NCBI GenBank assembly: GCA_015523665.1
Contig: WAJX01000188.1
Location: forward strand, 1 to 5,517
Length of the DNA: 5,517 bases
Source: Ferroglobus sp.
GTDB lineage: Archaea > Halobacteriota > Archaeoglobi > Archaeoglobales > Archaeoglobaceae
Reading direction: 5' to 3'
Of the stretch, positions 1 through 5,517 are shown in pieces. Under the pieces are notes generated by a model. The model was given only the letters and a program-made list of their open reading frames with translations, was not told where the DNA came from and made no database searches. Each line of letters starts with the position of its first letter. Position 1 is the first letter of the stretch. The translations under genes were made by a program, and so were the position numbers.

Positions 1-504
1 CTTAAAAGAATTGAAGAGCAAATATTAGCATCAAAATTAGCTACAACTCTTGAGAAGTCTTAAGCATGGATATACAGATATTAGCCATTTTTTCAAGCAA
101 GTCTTCGGTCTTGAATCTTGATTCATCGAGAAATACCCTATCTTTATCCTGTCTCCATAATCTTCAAGAATTTCTGCCCCTACGAGCATTTCTTTTGCCA
201 TCATGCGCTCTTCTCTCTCTTCAATTTCCACAAAAATGCTCTTGTATCTGGCAAGGTAGTAGGAGATAATTTTTCTCGGCAATATGCCTACTGAGCCATC
301 AACCTTAATTTTGCCTCCTTCGAATGTTTTTCAGCTTTTCAGCTAGGATTGTTATTCTCTTTACCAATATCCATCAAAATGCTGTTTCCAGCTTTTAAAA
401 CATTTTTCAACCCAGTTCTTGGGAAGTGTTACTATGTAACTACTTTCGCGCTCATGAAAATCTTTCTTTGCTCTAGAGGCATATAGTTATTTCTTTGAAA
501 TCAT
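1..504 (-). pseudogene. Broken AbrB-like/PhoU-family phosphate regulator, C-terminus off the left edge
   Basis: Read on the minus strand, three frames together spell an archaeal regulator with an N-terminal AbrB-like (SpoVT) domain followed by PhoU helices. The hairpin motif SYIVTLPKNWVEK lies at about 444-406. In a shifted frame it continues as NVLKAGNSILMDIGKENN at about 405-350. A third stretch, KIKVDGSVGILPRK and onward through GAEILEDYGDRIK, occupies about 320-140. Another shift gives VFLDESRFKTEDLLEKMANI and then a stop at 43-41. A last shifted piece (VANFDANICSSILL) reaches position 1. The likely start is the ATG at 504-502, but an in-frame TAA follows at once and the first residues do not read cleanly. 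At least three frameshifts plus stops mean no full product. Proteins of this layout are thought to be phosphate-responsive regulators, and the divergent position next to pst fits that. The family call is firm; the exact regulatory role is inferred. Confidence 0.82.
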
Positions 505-608
505 TTTTTAATTTTTTAGTCTCTATTATTTTATATTTACAAATTCACAAAACCAATATCTGTCAATTTTGCTTCTCAATTTTTAACATCTCACAGCACA
601 AACAACTC

Positions 609-621
609 CAAAGGACCTTTG
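609..621. repeat. 13-bp perfect inverted repeat (caaagg-a-cctttg)
   Basis: Six bases pair perfectly on each side of a central A: caaagg a cctttg. It lies between the two divergent gene remnants, away from the AT-rich TATA region, so its symmetry is not just a by-product of low complexity. It could be a regulator binding site, but no copy is seen elsewhere in the window. Confidence 0.45.
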
Positions 622-655
622 TTTAAAGTGTAAGAAACAAGCATAGCCTCTAAGA

Positions 656-707
656 TGTATATACACATACTGATTGATAGATCAATATATAATACTAGTA
701 TTATATA
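656..707. repeat. Cluster of three palindromes in the pst promoter
   Basis: Three inverted repeats lie side by side. The first is tgtatataca at 656-665 (10 bp, perfect). The second is attgat-ag-atcaat at 673-686 (6+2+6). The third is a perfect 22-bp palindrome at 686-707 built from the half-site tatataatact. The second and third share position 686. Symmetry of this length right at the predicted promoter is typical of a dimeric regulator's operator, though AT-rich DNA raises the chance of accidental symmetry. Confidence 0.55.
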
Positions 708-751
708 GATTACTAAATATAATGTCAAGCACACATTAAATCATAGAAAGA

Positions 752-1187
752 GTGTTAAAATACAATCTTTGCACTTTTGATCATTCTTGCAATCCTTTTT
801 GCTGGATGTGCTAGTAGTGATTAGTAGTGGTAGAAGGATAACAATTACTGGAGCTACATTTCTCTATCTCCTCATAGCAAAATGGGCTGATGAATATGGT
901 AAAATCACAGGCGGAAAAGTAAACATAAACTATCAGAGCATTGGTGGTGGAGGTATATAAGACAGATCATAGCAAAGACAGTGGATTTCGGAGCAAGCGA
1001 TACTCCAATGAAGCCAGAAGAGTTTGAAAAAGCTAAAGAGATTTTACACATACCAGAAACCATAGGAGCTGTTATAATAGCCTATAATTCCCCATTGATG
1101 GTAGGTTGAGACTGAATGGGAAGGTTCTGACTGATATAATATTTTGGCAAGATAACAAAGTGGAACGATAGGAGGATTGTAGAGCTC
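752..1187 (+). pseudogene. pstS: Truncated pstS remnant (phosphate-binding lipoprotein)
   Basis: PstS is the extracytoplasmic phosphate-binding protein of the Pst ABC importer. The probable start is GTG at 752. A frameshift near 777 leads into the signal peptide core LIILAILFAGCASS, whose lipobox FAGC points to a membrane-anchored lipoprotein. Stops follow at once (tag tag at 822-827). Further on come ITITGATF, AKWADEYGKITGGKVNINYQ, then SIGGGGI at the phosphate-binding loop, where the family has a Ser in the second position of the SGGG motif. After another shift at about 956 come RQIIAKTVDFGASDTPMKPE and AVIIAYNSP. A further shift at about 1097 gives LRLNGKVLTDII, and then GKITKWNDRRIVEL, where homology ends at about 1187. 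Only roughly the first 40% of a usual PstS remains, with at least four frame changes and several stops. It cannot make a working protein. Confidence 0.9.
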
Positions 1188-1269
1188 ATCCCTCATAAGC
1201 ATTGCCCTTCTTCTACTTCCTATCTCATTTGCTGTAAACCTTGTAGGGAGGATGATAGTGTGGAAATAG
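1183..1269 (+). pseudogene. pstC: C-terminal scrap of pstC (phosphate ABC permease)
   Basis: About 28 codons read SSSLISIALLLLPISFAV followed by NLVGRMIVWK and a stop at 1267-1269. A hydrophobic final helix followed by a short basic tail is the usual C-terminus of PstC, the first of the two Pst membrane subunits. Almost all of the roughly 300-residue protein is missing. The scrap begins exactly where the pstS homology stops, so the rest of pstS and most of pstC were lost together in one deletion. The pstC stop lies directly against the pstA start region, as expected for the ancestral operon. Assigning so short a piece rests partly on its position between pstS and pstA. Confidence 0.65.
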
Positions 1270-2056
1270 GAGAAAGCTGAAGAATAATGCTCTGATTATT
1301 TATAGCATTCTAAGCCTGCTGATTATAACTATACCACTATCATAACTATAACTGTTCTAAATGGTATGAAGTATTTAAATCCAGAATTCTTCACATCACT
1401 ACCGAAACTTCTTGGGATGATGATGAGAAGTTGCAAATGCAATTCAGGGAAAACAATACTCTTATCTCTCACAACGCTCATCAGCGTACCTACTGCTCTG
1501 CTAACAGCCATATATCTTTCAGAATTCCCAGAGAGCAGGTTGAAAGATTTGATAAGATTGCTGAATGATTACATTCATGGGCACGCCAAGCATAGTTGCA
1601 GGAGTCTTTGCCTACACGCTCATTGTGACAAGATTTGGATTTTCATCTTTAATTGAGCATTTGTCTTAAGCATTCTTGCTGTGTCCATGATGATTAAAAC
1701 TATGGAGGAGGCACTGAAGCTAATTCCCGAAGATGTAAGAGGGAATGGTTTAAGCTTAGAGATTGGGCATTGGAGAGTTGTAACAAGCATAGTTATCGAA
1801 CTTCCATGTCAGCAATTGCCTTAGAGGCTCTTTTGACAGTTGCAAGGATATCTTGAGAGACTGTTCCACTGCTTTTCACAGCCTTTGGCAATCCAAATTT
1901 TGCGGAAAGTGTTTTCAAGCCAGTTTCAACTCTATCCCTCGTAATATATGTTTATGTGATCTCTCCTTATCCTGACTAGCTCACTCCTTCTTATGATTTC
2001 GGTTTTTTGCAATCAATCTGATAACAAAATACAGGCTAGGGGAGAAGGGAAATTGA
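1268..2056 (+). pseudogene. pstA: Frameshifted pstA remnant (phosphate ABC permease)
   Basis: PstA is the second membrane subunit of the Pst phosphate importer. Almost its full length (about 263 codons) can be followed across frames. The N-terminal RRKLKNNALIIYSILSLLII starts at 1268. NGMKYLNPEFFTSLPKLLG follows, then ILLSLTTLISVPTALLTAIY and LSEFPESRLK to about 1550. A shift gives FMGTPSIVAGVFAYTLIVTR, and another gives AVSMMIKTMEEALKLIPEDV. That last piece is the start of the EAA loop that docks on the ATPase, although its conserved GA pair is changed. Near 1810 the frame shifts again to ALEALLTVARIS, then TGA at 1854-1856, then ETVPLLFTAFGNPNF and KPVSTLSLVIYVYVISPYPD. TAG at 1977-1979 replaces the usual Trp. 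The end INLITKYRLGEKGN stops at 2054-2056. A 96-codon open stretch at 1366-1656 is only a fragment of this gene. Confidence 0.9.
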
Positions 2057-2794
2057 AAGACAAAATCATTGTAAAAGACTTAAACGCTTGGTATAACGAG
2101 TTTTAAGCCCTTAAGAATATCAACATGACAATTAAGGAAAAAAGAATAACAGTAATTCTTGATTCAAGTAGATGTAGAAAGAGCATGTTTATTAGATGCC
2201 TTGACAGACTTCATGAGCTCAGAAATGATGTGAAGTAGATAGGGGGTTTTATTAGATGAAAGAGGCTCTTTAAGATGGATCTGACAGGGTTGGGAGAAAG
2301 ATCGGAAGGTCTTTCAACATCCGAATCCATTCCAACAATGAGCATTCACGATAGCTTGTCATAGGTCTTTGGTAAACGGACTCAGAGACAAGAAAAACCA
2401 TAGACAGGATCGTCAAGGAAAGTCTAAAAAAGGCCACTCTATAGGATGAGGTGAAGGACAAGTTCAACATGCCGAAACGAGCTTAAGTGGTGGTTAGCGA
2501 CAAAGATTCTGCATTGCAAAAGCAATAGCAACCAATATCCAGAGGTTATATTTTTAACAACCAACATCGACCCTTGATCAGTCTTGGCAGTAAAAATTGA
2601 AGGTCTGTTGATCGATCTCAGGAAGAATTACACTGTTGTAATCATTACTCACAACATTCAGCAGGCTGGGAGTTAGCGATTACGTTGCTTTCTTCTGAAT
2701 AGTGTGCTAATTGAGTTTGGTAAAACAGCTGAAGTTTTTTGAGAATCTAAGGGAAAAGCTTACTAAAGCACATCTATTAAGGAGGATAGGATGA
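2053..2794 (+). pseudogene. pstB: Frameshifted pstB remnant (phosphate ABC ATPase) with destroyed active site
   Basis: PstB is the ATPase that powers the Pst importer. The ancestral start is probably TTG at 2053, overlapping the pstA stop as TTGA. KDKIIVKDLNAWYNEF runs to a TAA at 2104-2106. The Walker A loop at 2161-2187 reads DSSRCRKSM instead of GxSGCGKST. TAG follows at 2236-2238. Across further shifts come VFQHPNPF and PTMSIHD (Q-loop region), then TIDRIVKESLKKATL with TAG at 2442-2444, then DEVKDKFNMPKRA. The ABC signature at 2483-2497 is LSGG followed by TAG where Gln belongs, then RQRFCIAKAIATN. Walker B near 2546-2575 has a stop and Gln in place of the catalytic Asp-Glu. LLIDLRKNYTVVIITHNIQQ keeps the switch His. 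The end, LTKAHLLRRIG and TGA at 2792-2794, overlaps the next gene's ATG. It is nearly full length for the family but dead several times over. Confidence 0.92.
2779..2785 (+). promoter_or_regulatory. Strong Shine-Dalgarno site for arsC
   Basis: The string aaggagg ends five bases before the ATG at 2791, a near-ideal match to the archaeal 16S rRNA tail. It lies inside the last codons of the dead pstB and has survived although the surrounding reading frame has not. It fixes the arsC start and suggests the gene can be translated on its own. Confidence 0.75.
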
Positions 2795-3177
2795 TTTTGT
2801 TTGTATGCATTCACAACACTTGCAGAAGTGTGATGGCTGAAGCAATATTCAACGGCTTGTCAAGAAGGTGGAGAGCTGAAAGTGCAGGTATTGAGCCTGC
2901 AGAAGAAATAGATCCCATAACACTGGAAATTATCAGAAACAGAGGTTACAAGATTGAGAAAACAAAGCCTGTTGGGCTTGAAGAGATTAAGCTGAAAGAT
3001 TTTCAGCTTGTTGTAACTGTTTGCGATGAGTCGAGATGTGTGAACATTCCTCATCCAAATGTTGAGAGGTGGTATATAGAGAACCCGAAAGGAAAGTCAA
3101 AAGAAGTTTATGAGAGAGTTTTTGATGAATTGGAGAGAAAAATTAAGGAGCTTTTAAAAAAGATTGGAGAGAGTTGA
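2791..3177 (+). CDS. arsC: Arsenate reductase ArsC, thioredoxin-type (low-molecular-weight phosphatase fold)
   Basis: The 128-residue protein is intact and matches the usual length (about 130) of the cytoplasmic arsenate reductases that turn arsenate into arsenite using a cysteine cascade. The P-loop CIHNTCRS at residues 6-13 supplies the nucleophile Cys6, then Asn9, Arg12 and Ser13, followed by MAEA. SAGIEPA at 31-37 is the family's conserved strand. The redox pair appears as Cys78 and Cys83 (TVCDESRCVNIPHPN), closer together than Cys82/Cys89 of the staphylococcal pI258 enzyme. At 97-99 the protein reads ENP, so Asn98 stands where pI258 has the acid Asp105. The ATG overlaps the stop of dead pstB as ATGA, and a strong aaggagg site precedes it. 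It sits within the pst operon, where arsenate would have entered with phosphate. A plain tyrosine phosphatase is less likely because of the cysteine pair. The family is sure; present activity is less so. Confidence 0.88.
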   Translation: MILFVCIHNTCRSVMAEAIFNGLSRRWRAESAGIEPAEEIDPITLEIIRNRGYKIEKTKPVGLEEIKLKDFQLVVTVCDESRCVNIPHPNVERWYIENPKGKSKEVYERVFDELERKIKELLKKIGES

Positions 3178-3880
3178 AGAATTGAAGATGTTGAAGACGA
3201 GATTGAATAAAGATCTGAAAATGAAAGCTCTTGATTTGAAGCTTGACAAGATCAAGAATTGAAACTTTTCAAGCGTCATGAAATGGCAAAGAATGCCATA
3301 AATTTATATCTCGATGCCATGTATGAAGATGACGCAAAGAAAGAAGGAAGTTTCTGAAATAGAGAGAGGCTGATATGCTAAACACAGATGTTATAACGAT
3401 TGTTTAATGGCTGTTGCATTACACCAGCCAATTGCCAATGATTTATGCTTTATTGCTAGTATCATGAAGACATCGGCAAATTATGAGCGAATCACAGCCT
3501 TGCAATCACAGCCTTCCAGATAAAATAGCAAAATTCAGAGAAGGATTGCAGAAAAAGAATTGAGGCTCATGAGAAAACATTGCTGGAAATGTTTGATGTT
3601 GTTAAAGCCTGAAAGAGGATACTGAAAGCCTTAGAGAGAGTTTTGGAGAAAGATGATCTGCTCGATGAGTTATAATTTGAAAGTAATTCAGAAAGGTAAA
3701 GAGGTTATAAAAGATCATGAAGATATAAACTATATTCTGATAGCCATCTTTTCTGTCAAACACCTTGAGAGAAGTAGAGAATTAAACAAGAATGGAGTAA
3801 AAATTATCTTCATCAAGGAAGATAAGAGAATGTGGATAAAACAATTAAATAAAAAATTAAATAAAATAATTATAAATTAA
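3173..3880 (+). pseudogene. phoU: Frameshifted phoU remnant (phosphate signalling regulator)
   Basis: PhoU is a cytoplasmic helical protein that restrains Pst and signals phosphate status. The ancestral reading starts at the arsC stop (about 3173) with EELKMLKTRLNKDLK. After a stop at about 3258 it shifts to KRHEMAKNAINLYLDAMYED, then to [19 protein letters not shown] (metal-binding E..D type helix) at about 3350-3404. It shifts again to [19 protein letters not shown], the hallmark QPxAxDLRxI helix with Arg changed to Cys, and then ANYERIT. After more breaks the second three-helix half begins near 3607 and reads LERVLEKDDLLDEL to a TAA at 3674-3676. The same helix continues in another frame as YNLKVIQKGKEVIK, then INYILIAIFSVKHLER at about 3727-3774, ending in a Lys-rich tail. 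The whole spans about 226 codons, the normal length for PhoU. The 75-codon open stretch at 3653-3880 is only its C-terminal end, not a separate gene. Confidence 0.88.
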
Positions 3881-3910
3881 ATAAAAAATTAATTAATTTT
3901 AATTAATTTT
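3843..3910. repeat. AT-only repeat block: 18-bp direct repeat and 10-bp tandem repeat
   Basis: The 18-mer aattaaataaaaaattaa occurs exactly twice, at 3843-3860 and 3875-3892, 32 bases apart. It is followed by a perfect tandem pair of aattaatttt at 3891-3900 and 3901-3910. A 16-bp palindrome, aaaattaattaatttt, lies at 3885-3900. The block is almost pure A/T and straddles the end of the phoU remnant and the space before the permease. Its T-rich right end could also act as an archaeal-type terminator for the old pst transcript. Slippage in low-complexity DNA explains it equally well. Confidence 0.6.
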
Positions 3911-3963
3911 ACTTATAATAAACAATTTCGAAAGGGTAAAATAGTGAAGAGTGAAGTAAAGCC
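3911..3963 (+). promoter_or_regulatory. Putative archaeal promoter and short leader of the permease operon
   Basis: A TATA-like element, cttataata at 3912-3920, would place transcription initiation about 25 bases downstream, near 3940-3946. That leaves a leader of only about 20 bases before the ATG at 3964. No strong Shine-Dalgarno site is visible just upstream of the ATG, so translation may be nearly leaderless or use a weak site. The upstream AT block may contribute to promoter activity. The TATA assignment comes from pattern and distance only. Confidence 0.4.
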
Positions 3964-4968
3964 ATGGTTCTCTTGTTACTACTTACTATAGCAGTAGGCA
4001 TTTACATGGCTTGGAATATTGGTGCTAACGATGCTGCGAATTCAATGGCAACATCTTATGGTAGTAGGGCATTAACACTTAAACAAATAATTATAATTGC
4101 AGGAATTTTGGAATTCCTTGGGGCGGTTCTTTATGGTAAAAAAGTAACACATACGATAGCTAAGGGAATAGTTCCAATAGACTCGATTCCACCAGAATTG
4201 GCTGTTATAGGAGCATTATCAGCAATTCTTTCTGCTGGGATTTGGATAACGATAGCGACTTACTATCATCTACCAGTTTCAACAACTCATTCAGCTGTTG
4301 GAGCTATGTTAGGCTTTGGACTCGCGTCAGTCAGTCAGAAAGTCATCTCTCTTAATGAGATAAATTGGAATGTTATGTATAAGATAACTGCAAGTTGGAT
4401 AATCTCTCCATTATTGGGAGCTGCGATGGCATTTTTGATCTTTTCTGGTATAAGAATTATTCTTTTTGAAAAATTTAATATAGAGTTAGTTGAGAACGTA
4501 TTTAAGTATCTTCAAGTTGGAACAGCCAGTTATGTAGCTTTTGCTCATGGTAGCAATGATGTCGCTAATGCAACTGGAGCTATGGCTGCAGCTTTGGGAT
4601 ATGTTGGTGTAGAAACTCCGATATGGATCTTAGTAGTTGGTGGACTGGGGATAGCTATTGGAATAGCTACATGGGGTTATAAGGTTATAGAAACTGTTGG
4701 AAAAAGAATTACTGAGTTAACACCAACTAGAGGATTTTCTGCTGAGTTTGCAACTGCAACAACAGTAATTTTGGCAAGCTCTCTCGGTATGCCAATCTCA
4801 ACAACTCATACATTAGTTGGGAGTGTTATTGGAGTTGGATTTGCTGGTGGACTTGCAAGTGTAGATTTTTCTGTGGTTAGGAGAATCATAGCTTCTTGGC
4901 TTTTAACAGTTCCAATTGCAGCAGGATTAACTATATCAATATATACGTTATTGGTGATATTTGTATGA
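3964..4968 (+). CDS. PiT-family (Pho-4) inorganic phosphate permease
   Basis: The 334-residue membrane protein is a complete PiT-type phosphate transporter, a secondary carrier that moves phosphate (often as a metal-phosphate complex) with H+ or Na+. The two inverted halves each carry the family signature: GANDAAN at 20-26 with the following [11 protein letters not shown], and [14 protein letters not shown] at 194-207. The paired half-helix motifs [11 protein letters not shown] (103-113) and [11 protein letters not shown] (276-286) confirm the internal repeat. About ten hydrophobic segments span the length, starting with residues 2-18 and ending with 310-333. Length is normal for short archaeal members. 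The start is forced, since the frame has a stop at 3952-3954 and no other ATG before 3964. The stop overlaps the next gene's ATG. PiT carriers generally separate arsenate from phosphate poorly, which gives a reason to keep arsC nearby. The gene has no internal damage, unlike the decayed pst genes upstream. Confidence 0.95.
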   Translation: MVLLLLLTIAVGIYMAWNIGANDAANSMATSYGSRALTLKQIIIIAGILEFLGAVLYGKKVTHTIAKGIVPIDSIPPELAVIGALSAILSAGIWITIATYYHLPVSTTHSAVGAMLGFGLASVSQKVISLNEINWNVMYKITASWIISPLLGAAMAFLIFSGIRIILFEKFNIELVENVFKYLQVGTASYVAFAHGSNDVANATGAMAAALGYVGVETPIWILVVGGLGIAIGIATWGYKVIETVGKRITELTPTRGFSAEFATATTVILASSLGMPISTTHTLVGSVIGVGFAGGLASVDFSVVRRIIASWLLTVPIAAGLTISIYTLLVIFV

Positions 4969-5517
4969 AGTTCATAAGAAGTGTTACAGAAGTGTTTGGA
5001 TATTCGCCTTTCAAAGCTTTACATAAACATGCTGAGCTTTGTGGGAAGGCAGTAATAAAGTTAAAGGAGCAGTTTGAAGCTTGTAGAAATAGAGATTTTG
5101 AAAAAGTAAAAGAGCTTGAGGAAGAGATAGATGGCATGGAATATCAGGCTGATCTATTAAAACAGGAGATTAGAACTCATGTTACAAAGTCATTGATGTT
5201 ACCCGTGGATAGACAAGATTTGTTAAACTTCTTAAAACCTCAGGATAGTATAATAGATTATTGCGAACATGCTGCACATATGATCGTTTATAGAGAATTA
5301 AAAATTTCAGAGGAGATTTGGGATGATTTAATTGAACTTTTAGAGAAAGTGAATAAAACCGTCATGAAATATGAAGAGTTGGTTGATCATGTTGCAAGGC
5401 TTATAGCGGCATCCTTCACAAAGAAAGAAGTGCAAGATGCTATGAATCTAGTCCCAGAAATTGAACATTTTGAGCATGAATGTGATAAAGTACAGATAAG
5501 ACTTCACAAGAAAATAC
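4965..5517 (+). CDS. DUF47/PhoU-like protein partnered with the PiT permease (3' end beyond window)
   Basis: The 184 visible residues form an all-helical, charged protein of the DUF47 (PhoU_div, TIGR00153-like) family, usually about 210-225 residues, so perhaps 30-40 are missing at the right edge. The start [20 protein letters not shown] is typical. Helix two carries the acidic pattern [19 protein letters not shown] (47-65), likely for metal binding as in PhoU. The family-typical [20 protein letters not shown] lies at about 79-98, and a second acidic helix, [19 protein letters not shown], is at about 165-183. The ATG overlaps the permease stop as ATGA, so the two are almost certainly co-translated. 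DUF47 proteins are commonly encoded beside PiT genes and are thought to control them from the cytoplasm. With pst phoU and the divergent regulator both dead, this is the only intact PhoU-like protein in view. Confidence 0.93.
   Translation, partial: MKFIRSVTEVFGYSPFKALHKHAELCGKAVIKLKEQFEACRNRDFEKVKELEEEIDGMEYQADLLKQEIRTHVTKSLMLPVDRQDLLNFLKPQDSIIDYCEHAAHMIVYRELKISEEIWDDLIELLEKVNKTVMKYEELVDHVARLIAASFTKKEVQDAMNLVPEIEHFEHECDKVQIRLHKKI

Larger units (their letters stand above)
505..751. promoter_or_regulatory. Divergent AT-rich intergenic region with palindromes (old pst promoter/operator)
   Basis: This stretch separates the minus-strand regulator remnant from the plus-strand pst remnant and contains no convincing coding frame. 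It is very AT-rich from about 655 to 725 and carries a cluster of inverted repeats, listed separately. TATA-like strings suited to plus-strand transcription occur at 701-709 (ttatataga) and 715-722 (aaatataa), about 30-50 bases ahead of the probable pstS start. Transcription start sites cannot be fixed from sequence alone. The region most likely held the divergent promoters and operator of the phosphate regulon. Confidence 0.5.

Noticed and set aside
1..63. Plus-strand open tail (20 codons then TAA at 61-63) as the end of an upstream gene
   Set aside because: The minus strand of the same bases continues the PhoU-type regulator remnant; the plus reading resembles nothing and is probably a chance frame.
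66..269. Plus-strand 67-codon open frame
   Set aside because: It is antisense to the regulator remnant and has no recognisable motif; composition looks like a shadow.
37..282. Minus-strand 81-codon open frame as a small gene of its own
   Set aside because: Its sequence is the middle part of the AbrB/PhoU regulator and its last third is out of frame relative to the family, so it is a pseudogene piece.
1366..1656. Plus-strand 96-codon open frame as a small membrane protein
   Set aside because: Residues match PstA up to about 1550 and turn into nonsense after a frameshift; the PstA reading continues in another frame.
2270..3054. Minus-strand open frames at 2270-2470 and 2860-3054
   Set aside because: They lie opposite pstB and arsC coding sequence, lack family features and have no ribosome site; they are shadows.
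3653..3880. Plus-strand 75-codon open frame as an independent gene
   Set aside because: It is the C-terminal half of PhoU, with the first part of the same helix in another frame just upstream.
752..3880. Frameshifts explained as sequencing errors
   Set aside because: arsC, the permease gene and the DUF47 gene in the same read-out are error-free, while the pst genes also show substitutions at catalytic sites, in-frame stops and a large deletion.
4931..5137. Minus-strand 68-codon open frame
   Set aside because: It is antisense to the end of the permease gene and the start of the DUF47 gene, both clearly real.
1..5517. tRNA, rRNA, CRISPR array, insertion sequence or a novel defence system
   Set aside because: No regularly spaced repeats with spacers, no transposase reading, no terminal inverted repeats and no tRNA-like folds were recognised; all coding signal belongs to known phosphate or arsenate families.

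Overview
The window reads as archaeal DNA of a type seen in Archaeoglobales and related euryarchaea. The clues are an AbrB-like swapped-hairpin plus PhoU regulator, a PstS-PstC-PstA-PstB-ArsC-PhoU gene order, AT-rich TATA-like elements, and tight ATGA/TTGA gene overlaps. The genus assignment is an inference from family resemblance only.

Layout. Positions 1-504 (minus strand) hold a broken AbrB/PhoU-type phosphate regulator that runs off the left edge. Positions 505-751 are an AT-rich divergent promoter region with several palindromes. Positions 752-3880 (plus strand) are the wreck of a high-affinity phosphate ABC transporter operon. It consists of pstS (N-terminal part only), a short C-terminal scrap of pstC joined to it by a deletion, pstA, pstB and phoU, each carrying several frameshifts and stop codons. 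Inside this wreck, positions 2791-3177, sits one fully intact gene for an ArsC-type arsenate reductase of the low-molecular-weight phosphatase fold. After an AT-rich repeat and promoter region (3843-3963) come two intact, overlapping genes: a PiT (Pho-4) phosphate permease (3964-4968) and a DUF47/PhoU-like partner (4965 to the right edge, incomplete).

How it fits together. The ancestral locus looks like a Pst high-affinity phosphate uptake operon with its regulator PhoU, a divergent phosphate-responsive regulator, and an arsenate reductase to deal with arsenate entering by the same route. In this lineage the ABC importer and both PhoU-type regulators have decayed. Phosphate uptake here now appears to rest on the PiT-DUF47 pair, while the arsenate reductase has been kept. 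This is gene decay and functional replacement of known families; I see no evidence for a wholly new system. The two most unusual points are the survival of arsC in the middle of five dead genes, and an Asn where the family has its conserved acidic Asp.
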